Below are positions 55,042-61,128 of a DNA stretch of 64,000 nucleotides, one piece after another. The DNA comes from Bifidobacterium pluvialisilvae (lineage in GTDB: Bacteria > Actinomycetota > Actinomycetes > Actinomycetales > Bifidobacteriaceae), in contig NZ_JAHBBI010000001.1 in NCBI RefSeq assembly GCF_019331695.1, positions 1-64,000 on the forward strand. The letters are read 5' to 3'. Below the pieces are notes generated by a model that had not been told where the DNA came from, did no database searches, and was given only the letters and a program-made list of their open reading frames with translations. Within the stretch, counting starts at the first letter, position 1. The number at the start of each line of letters is the position of its first letter. The position numbers and the translations under genes were made by a program.

Positions 55042-56493
55042 ATGAAGTACAACGAAACCGTACCACGCCGTCCCCTCGTCATCGGCAACTGGAAGATGAA
55101 CCTCGACCATGTGCAGGCGCGGCAGTGGCTGCTCGAGTACGCCGCATCCAACACCGAATGGCAGCACCGCATGGAGGATTCCGACGTCATGGTCAACCGC
55201 GTCGAGATCGGGGTGCTGCCCTCGTTCACCAGCCTGCTGGCCATCCGGGACATGGCCCGTGCCACCACTCTCGAACCGCAGCTGTTCTTCGGCGCTCAGA
55301 ACGTGAGCGAGCTCGACGCCGGCGCCTACACCGGCGACATCAGCGCCCAGATGCTCGCAGCGCTAGACTGCCGGTATGTGCTGCTCGGCCATTCCGAGCA
55401 GCGGCGCTACCACCCAGAAGACGACGAGAAGATCGACCAGAAGATGCGCGTCGTCCTCGACAGCGGCATGACCCCCATCGTCTGCATCGGCGAGACCAAG
55501 CTCGGACGCGAGGACGGCATCGGCATCGACTACGCCCTCAACCAGCTCGTCTCCGCCCTGCGCCTGCTTTCCTGCGACGACGTAAGCCGCGTCATCGTGG
55601 CCTACGAACCCGTATGGAGCATCGGCACCGGCAAGGCGCCGGACCCGACCGTCATCGAATCCGCGCTCGCCGACATCCGTGACTTCATCAACGCCACGTT
55701 CGGCTCCGACGTCGCGTCCAGGGTGCGCATCCTCTACGGCGGGTCGGTCAATCCCGGCAACGCGGCCGAAATCATCCGTCGCTACGGCGTCGATGGTTTC
55801 CTGGTGGGTGGCGCGAGCCTTGATCCGGCCAAGTTCGCCGATATCTGCCATCGTGCCGCGGAGGCGAGCGTGGTACGGCTGCGCCGCAGCGCGCACACCA
55901 TCTACCGTCCGGGCAGACGTACCGTGGAGGAGTTCGCCGACTCCACGCTGGAGGCGCCGCACCGGATGACGGCCACCAAGGTGGCGCAGGGCCACGCCGA
56001 CACCATCGGATGGCGCGCCGCGCTGGCGCTGGCCGCCTACCGCACGGTGGGATTCCAGTGGTTGGAGGAGCAGGCCGCCATCGAGCTTGAGGACGCGGCG
56101 GACGCGTCCGGCAGCGGCGTCGTCGGATTCGACGCCGACGTGCTGCGTGACATGATCTGGGCGAATCGCCTGCGCATCATCGAATCGATGATGAAGCTCA
56201 TCGACGAGCGGCGTATTCGCGGCATGTTCTCCATTCGGCAATGGCTCATCGAATGCGACGATTCGCTCAGCGCCGACAGACGCGGCGAGCTGCTCGCGGA
56301 GGAGTTCGCCAACGTGGCCTGCATGCGTGCCTATTACGAGATGGACACGGGGCTGGAGTTCGACCAGTTCCGCAAGCCGTTCGTGGCCGGATACCTGCTC
56401 AGCGACGTCGACACCAAGAACCGTCTGTGGCGTGCGCGCGGCATCGACCGCAAGCTCCACAGTCCGTGGAAGAACGGACGGGGAGGGTTGTAG
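55042..56493 (+). CDS. triose-phosphate isomerase with a 200-residue C-terminal extension
   Basis: Residues 1 to about 285 form a complete TIM barrel. They include GNWKMN (Lys18), LLGHSEQRRY (His117), AYEPVWSIGTGKAP (Glu189, then the flexible loop) and ILYGGSVNPGNAAEI. The catalytic residues are all present. Residues about 290-483 are an additional, mainly helical region with no similarity I recognise (blocks TVEEFADSTLEAPHRMTATK, RLRIIESMMKLIDERRIRG and RKPFVAGYLLSDVDTKNRLW). Standard TIMs end near 250. AAGGAACCG precedes the ATG. If a normal tpiA exists elsewhere (usual in a pgk locus), this is a specialised paralogue serving the adjacent aldolase. Confidence 0.87.
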   Translation: MKYNETVPRRPLVIGNWKMNLDHVQARQWLLEYAASNTEWQHRMEDSDVMVNRVEIGVLPSFTSLLAIRDMARATTLEPQLFFGAQNVSELDAGAYTGDISAQMLAALDCRYVLLGHSEQRRYHPEDDEKIDQKMRVVLDSGMTPIVCIGETKLGREDGIGIDYALNQLVSALRLLSCDDVSRVIVAYEPVWSIGTGKAPDPTVIESALADIRDFINATFGSDVASRVRILYGGSVNPGNAAEIIRRYGVDGFLVGGASLDPAKFADICHRAAEASVVRLRRSAHTIYRPGRRTVEEFADSTLEAPHRMTATKVAQGHADTIGWRAALALAAYRTVGFQWLEEQAAIELEDAADASGSGVVGFDADVLRDMIWANRLRIIESMMKLIDERRIRGMFSIRQWLIECDDSLSADRRGELLAEEFANVACMRAYYEMDTGLEFDQFRKPFVAGYLLSDVDTKNRLWRARGIDRKLHSPWKNGRGGL

Positions 56494-56513
56494 AACGGTC
56501 TAATCCTCGTGTC

Positions 56514-56545
56514 ATCATCATATGTACAGACGTACATATGATGAT
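56514..56545. promoter_or_regulatory. perfect 14-base-pair palindrome, probable operator
   Basis: ATCATCATATGTAC (56514-56527) and GTACATATGATGAT (56532-56545) are exact reverse complements around AGAC, 25 bases before the MFS start. Size, AT content and position fit a dimeric repressor site. No regulator gene is adjacent. Confidence 0.7.
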
Positions 56546-56570
56546 TCGACGGAGGAAGGAACGTTTTTTC

Positions 56571-57782
56571 ATGGGTAATCTGCTGCTTGCCGTCATCTAC
56601 GTGGCGTTCGTCAGTCTTGGCCTGCCCGACGCCGTGCTCGGATCGGCATGGCCGGTCATGTACCGCCAGTTCGACGTGCCGGTCTCGTATGCGGGCATCG
56701 TCTCCATGATCATCAGCGCCGGCACCATCGTGTCGTCGTTGATGAGCGACCGGCTCACCCTGAAGCTGGGCGCCGGCAGGATCACCGCGATCAGCGTGGC
56801 CATGACGGCCGTCTCGCTCGGAGGCTTCTCGTTCTCGTCGCAGTTCTGGATGCTGTGCCTGTGGGCGATTCCCTACGGCCTCGGCGCCGGAGGCGTGGAC
56901 GCGGCGCTCAACAACTACGTGGCCCTGCACTACGCCAGCCGCCACATGAGCTGGCTGCACTGCATGTGGGGCGTCGGCGCCACCGCCGGCCCGTACATCA
57001 TGGGATTCGCGCTGACCGGCGGCTTCGGCTGGAACAATGGCTACCGGTGGATCGCCGTCCTGCAGATCGCGCTGACCGCGCTGATCGTGCTCAGCCTCCC
57101 CCTGTGGAGGAGCCGTGTCGGCGGGAGGTCCGACGACGAGGGCGGGGACGTCGAATCCGAGGCCGGGCGGACCCCGGACCGCAAGCCTCTCGGAATCCTC
57201 GGCGTGCTCGCCATCCCCGGTGCCAAATCCATCCTCATCATGTTCTTCTGCTACTGCGGCCTCGAACTGACCGCGGGGCTGTGGGCGGCGAGCTACATGG
57301 TGCTCGACCGCGGCGTGGACGCCGACCGGGCCGCGGCCTGGGCGAGCCTGTTCTATCTGGGCATCACCGCCGGCCGTGCCGTCAGCGGCTTCCTGACCAT
57401 GCGGTTCGACGACCCGACCATGATCCGCATCGGGCAGGCGCTCATCGCCGCCGGCATCGTCGTGTCGGCGCTTCCGGTCGGCGGCACCATGACGCCGCTC
57501 ATCGGTCTCATCGTCATCGGTCTTGGCTGCGCGCCCACCTATCCGTGCATGATTCACTCCACGCCCACGTACTTCGGAGCGGACCGGTCGCAGGCCGTCA
57601 TCGGCATGCAGATGGCCACCGCCTACCTCGGCAGCCTTTCCGCACCGCCGCTGTTCGGTCTCATCGCCAACCACGTCTCCATCGGCCTGTTCCCCGTCTA
57701 TCTGGGCGTAATCCTCGTGCTCATGGTGGCCATGCACGAGAATCTGCGCCGTGTGCACGCTCGCAGGACCGCGAAACGGTGA
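56571..57782 (+). CDS. MFS transporter, probable sugar permease
   Basis: A 403-residue, 12-helix MFS protein with a cytosolic loop of charged residues after helix 6 (SRVGGRSDDEGGDVESEAGR). The start LLLAVIYVAFVSLGLPDAVLG, the IPYGLGAGGVDAALNNYVA block and the HCMWGVGATAGPYIM block resemble FucP/YfkF-like permeases of the fucose-permease group. Substrate not known; the polyphosphate glucokinase gene 118 bases downstream suggests a sugar. GGAGGAAGGA precedes ATG 56571. Probably controlled through the palindrome just upstream. Confidence 0.86.
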   Translation: MGNLLLAVIYVAFVSLGLPDAVLGSAWPVMYRQFDVPVSYAGIVSMIISAGTIVSSLMSDRLTLKLGAGRITAISVAMTAVSLGGFSFSSQFWMLCLWAIPYGLGAGGVDAALNNYVALHYASRHMSWLHCMWGVGATAGPYIMGFALTGGFGWNNGYRWIAVLQIALTALIVLSLPLWRSRVGGRSDDEGGDVESEAGRTPDRKPLGILGVLAIPGAKSILIMFFCYCGLELTAGLWAASYMVLDRGVDADRAAAWASLFYLGITAGRAVSGFLTMRFDDPTMIRIGQALIAAGIVVSALPVGGTMTPLIGLIVIGLGCAPTYPCMIHSTPTYFGADRSQAVIGMQMATAYLGSLSAPPLFGLIANHVSIGLFPVYLGVILVLMVAMHENLRRVHARRTAKR

Positions 57783-57900
57783 ATCGTTGCCGAACACGAG
57801 GGAAAAACGCGGTAGTGTTGAATGAAACGGAGCGCCCGCCACGACGGCGTCCGGGCGCCGCGATCGGCCGGCGCCGACATCCACACCGAGGAGGAATACC

Positions 57901-58665
57901 ATGATTGAATCCGCACAGGCCTTCGGCATCGACATCGGCGGCTCCGGCATCAAAGGCGCGCCAGTGGACCTCAATGAGGGCAGGTTCGCCGCGGAACGCC
58001 TGCGCATCCCCACTCCGGAGGAATCCACCCCCGACGCCGTCGCCGCAGTCGTCAAGGAGATCCTCGACCACTACGAGGTCGAGGACGGCACGCCCATCGG
58101 CGTCGCGTTCCCCGCGCCCGTCAAGCCCGGCCGCCCGCTGAGCTTCATGGCCAACCTCGACCAGTCGTGGGTGGGCGTGGACATCAACCGGCTGCTCACC
58201 GAGAAGACCGGCCGCGAAGTGCACGTGGTCAACGACGCCGATGCCGCCGGACTCGCCGAGGCGCAGTACGGCGCCGCCAAGGGCAACAAGGGCCTCGTCA
58301 TCGCCACCACGCTCGGCACCGGCATCGGCACCGCGCTCATCATGAACGGCACGCTCGTGCCCAACACCGAACTCGGCCACCTCATTCTCGACGGCAAGGA
58401 CGCCGAGAAATATGCGGCCGATTCCGCCCGCTCGCGCAAGGAGCTTTCGTGGAAGAAGTGGGGCGGCAGGCTCACCAAGTACTACCGCCTGCTCGAACAC
58501 TACTTCAGCCCCGATATCTTCGTCGTCGGCGGCGGCGTGAGCAAGAAGCATGAGAAGTTCTTCCCCTATATCGAGATCGACACCCCGATGGTACCGGCCA
58601 CGCTGCTCAACGCCGCCGGCATCGTGGGCGCCGCCTACTTCGCCAGCACGCAGATGAAGCGCTGA
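57901..58665 (+). CDS. ppgK: polyphosphate glucokinase
   Basis: A 254-residue ROK-fold kinase of the actinobacterial PpgK type, phosphorylating glucose with polyphosphate or ATP. The N-terminal phosphate loop is FGIDIGGSGIKGAPVD. Substrate loop FMANLDQSWVGVDI, catalytic Asp in HVVNDADAAGLAEAQYG, and second phosphate motif TTLGTGIGTALI. VVGGGVSKK lies near the C-terminus. The ROK zinc cysteines are absent, as in other PpgK. GAGGAGG precedes the ATG. It gives glucose 6-phosphate for the bifid shunt. Confidence 0.93.
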   Translation: MIESAQAFGIDIGGSGIKGAPVDLNEGRFAAERLRIPTPEESTPDAVAAVVKEILDHYEVEDGTPIGVAFPAPVKPGRPLSFMANLDQSWVGVDINRLLTEKTGREVHVVNDADAAGLAEAQYGAAKGNKGLVIATTLGTGIGTALIMNGTLVPNTELGHLILDGKDAEKYAADSARSRKELSWKKWGGRLTKYYRLLEHYFSPDIFVVGGGVSKKHEKFFPYIEIDTPMVPATLLNAAGIVGAAYFASTQMKR

Positions 58666-58723
58666 GCCCTCGCCGCGGCGGCCCGTCGGCCATGAGACCG
58701 CGGACGCGCCGCCCGAGACTCCG

Positions 58724-61051
58724 TCACCATACGAACCAGGACCTCACGGTGTAATACGCCGTGGGGTTCGTTCGCATCAGCGGTCCGATCTTGCTGGGGA
58801 CGAACGTACCGGCGACCGTCATGACCATCGTGGCGAACACCAGCGCCACCACCACGATCACCGCCAGCCGCGCGAGCCTTGCGCGACCGGTCGAGAACAC
58901 GAACGCGTGCGAGCCGGCCCATTCGAACACCGCGGGGATCATCATCGCCGAGCCCAATGCGAACAACCATCCGAAATCGCTCACGTACCGCCAGTCCATG
59001 CCGCCCTTGTAGCTCACGAACACCAGCTCGAACACGCCCAGGCCGAGCAATGTGCACACCAGCCCCCACAGGCGGTGCATGCCGAGACGACGCCGCACCC
59101 GCGGCAGGGCGAACGCCAGCAGGCACACCGGGGCGAACCACAGGAACCCGCAGATCATGCGCTCCGTATACTGCCATGGGTGCACGGGCATGTACGGCAC
59201 GTCGATCCATGGGAACGTGGCGATGAACCGCGGCGGCTCGAACAGGTAGTATCCGAGAATCTGCGGCAGCACGGCGAGCGGCTCCCGGTAGCGCGTCAGG
59301 TCGGTCACGGTGAGCTGATAGTTGTTGCCGAAGTCCAGCCAGGAACCGAAGCGCCAGAAATTGTAGGCCATCAGCAGGGCGAACACGATGAACGCCGGCA
59401 GCAGCGCGGCGAGGTCGGCGCGCCACGACCGCCATACGGCGCCGCCCTCGCGCCACGATCCCAGCCGCCATCGCCTCGGCAGCAGGATGCCGACGATGCG
59501 CAGCATCCTGCCCGAACGGATCTCATCGGCGAAGATCGGCAGGAACAGCAGGGCGGAGAAGATGAACGTGGCCCGGCACCCCAGCGTCAGCGCGATGCAC
59601 AGCGATCCCGCAGCCACCCGCGGCAGCGATATCCGCACCAGATCGGCGCTGACCCGGGCCTCCAACGGCACGTCGTCGACCGTCCACGTGCGCCATCGTC
59701 GCCGGCCGTCGCCGTCATGCGGACCGTCATCCAACGGCACGCGGCGCGCGCTCAGCCACAGCCACAGCCCGAGGGCGGTGAACATCAGCGCGGCGGAGGG
59801 CGCAAGCTCATAGAACATCGGGCGCAGCCACAGGAACCATCCGTTCGATCCGCACATGAAGGCGGCCAGCACCAGGACCGCCACGCCTACGCTGGTCTTC
59901 GGGAAGAACCGGTCGATCATGCGCACCACCAGCAGCAGGCTGAACACGAGGAACCCGAACAGGAATATGCTCGTCGCCACCGATGTGGGCAGCCACAGGC
60001 CACCCTCCGTCCACAATGATGTGATGGCCTGATACGGCAGGAACAGCACCACGGACGGCACCACGCCGAAATACGAGTACCAATGCCCTTCGAAGAACAC
60101 ATGGTCCCAGTAGATGCTGCCCACGCCCTGGCCGAGCAGACGGTCGCGTGTGGCCACGTCATAGGGGTTCGCCGCCTCGGCCAGCTGATGCGGCACGGGC
60201 AGGTCGAGCCATGGCCGTCCGTGCAGCAGCGAGTCCGCCATCTGCGCGTACTGGTTGAAGTCGTAGGTGTACGAATACGGCTCATGGGAGAACTCCCGTG
60301 GCGCGGACCATGACGCCGTCGCCAACGTGAACACGAACATGACGGCGAACGGCACGATGATCGCCGCGAACGCCAGACGCTGCCTCATGCTGTGCGTGTT
60401 GACCGCGATGGCGTACAGCCGGGAACGCGGCCGGAGCAGCCCGATGACCAGCGCGACGGCGACCATGGCGGCCACGCGCGCCACACTGATGCGGAACGGC
60501 GGATGCGCGTTGACGATCAGCGTGTTGAACGCGAACTGCGACCCCACCGTCTCCTGAATCCAGATGCGCACCGTGTCGACGTCGCCGTCGGCCGCGCGGT
60601 TGCGCAGATACGTGCTGGCGTCCACGCCGCGGTGGAACGCGTCCGTCTCGCCGGTCCGCCACGTGCCGCTGCCGGACGGCAGCACATCCATGCGCACATG
60701 CAGCGTCCAGTCGAACGGATGCCGGTCGTCATGGAACGCGGCGTCCTGGTTCGTCGAATACCCCGAGACATAGTGGACGTAGCGCACCGGGGCGTCCACG
60801 CCGCTCACATCGATGTACGCCTCGGTCGGGTCGTCGACGCGCAGCACGCCGGCGCCGCTCAGCGACAGCCCGCTGCCCAGCGTCATATGCGGCGCGGTGA
60901 TCGGCTGGGGCGATGCGATGGTCGTCCAGAACGGAAGATTGCATACGATAATCTCGAGAATCAGGATGATCGCCGCCGCCGCGCATCCGAAACGATGATG
61001 CGCGGCGAATTCACGGGCGTCGAATTTCATGGGGGCGGGTCGGTCGTTCAC
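58724..61051 (-). CDS. large polytopic membrane protein, GT-C-like
   Basis: A protein of about 775 residues. It has one N-terminal transmembrane helix, a 130-residue extracytoplasmic domain (THMTLGSGLSLSGAGVLRVD-like region) and then roughly 11 to 13 transmembrane helices. A large loop contains HEPYSYTYDFNQYAQMADSL and VFFEGHWYSYFGVVPSVV. The layout recalls GT-C glycosyltransferases and their acceptor-binding first loop, but no decisive motif is seen. I do not recognise a family. GTG 61051 is chosen because it lies 7 bases after TACAAT; ATG 61060 is inside that box, and ATG 61030 is a further option. Confidence 0.75.
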   Translation of the reverse strand: MNDRPAPMKFDAREFAAHHRFGCAAAAIILILEIIVCNLPFWTTIASPQPITAPHMTLGSGLSLSGAGVLRVDDPTEAYIDVSGVDAPVRYVHYVSGYSTNQDAAFHDDRHPFDWTLHVRMDVLPSGSGTWRTGETDAFHRGVDASTYLRNRAADGDVDTVRIWIQETVGSQFAFNTLIVNAHPPFRISVARVAAMVAVALVIGLLRPRSRLYAIAVNTHSMRQRLAFAAIIVPFAVMFVFTLATASWSAPREFSHEPYSYTYDFNQYAQMADSLLHGRPWLDLPVPHQLAEAANPYDVATRDRLLGQGVGSIYWDHVFFEGHWYSYFGVVPSVVLFLPYQAITSLWTEGGLWLPTSVATSIFLFGFLVFSLLLVVRMIDRFFPKTSVGVAVLVLAAFMCGSNGWFLWLRPMFYELAPSAALMFTALGLWLWLSARRVPLDDGPHDGDGRRRWRTWTVDDVPLEARVSADLVRISLPRVAAGSLCIALTLGCRATFIFSALLFLPIFADEIRSGRMLRIVGILLPRRWRLGSWREGGAVWRSWRADLAALLPAFIVFALLMAYNFWRFGSWLDFGNNYQLTVTDLTRYREPLAVLPQILGYYLFEPPRFIATFPWIDVPYMPVHPWQYTERMICGFLWFAPVCLLAFALPRVRRRLGMHRLWGLVCTLLGLGVFELVFVSYKGGMDWRYVSDFGWLFALGSAMMIPAVFEWAGSHAFVFSTGRARLARLAVIVVVALVFATMVMTVAGTFVPSKIGPLMRTNPTAYYTVRSWFVW

Positions 61052-61058
61052 GTACCTC

Positions 61059-61064
61059 ATTGTA
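61059..61064 (-). promoter_or_regulatory. putative -10 box of a leaderless transcript (membrane protein)
   Basis: TACAAT on the minus strand is 7 bases (GAGGTAC) before GTG 61051. TTCATG 18 bases further up is a weak -35 candidate. Confidence 0.4.
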
Positions 61065-61115
61065 AAAGCGTTTCTCTGTTGGCATGAATCATGCGGTCAT
61101 GTCGTCGTTGATTGT

Positions 61116-61121
61116 GACAAT
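61116..61121 (+). promoter_or_regulatory. putative -10 box of a leaderless transcript (long protein)
   Basis: GACAAT is 7 bases (GGGCGGT) before ATG 61129. Back to back with the minus-strand box at 61059-61064, so the 77-base gap would hold two divergent promoters. Confidence 0.35.
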
Positions 61122-61128
61122 GGGCGGT

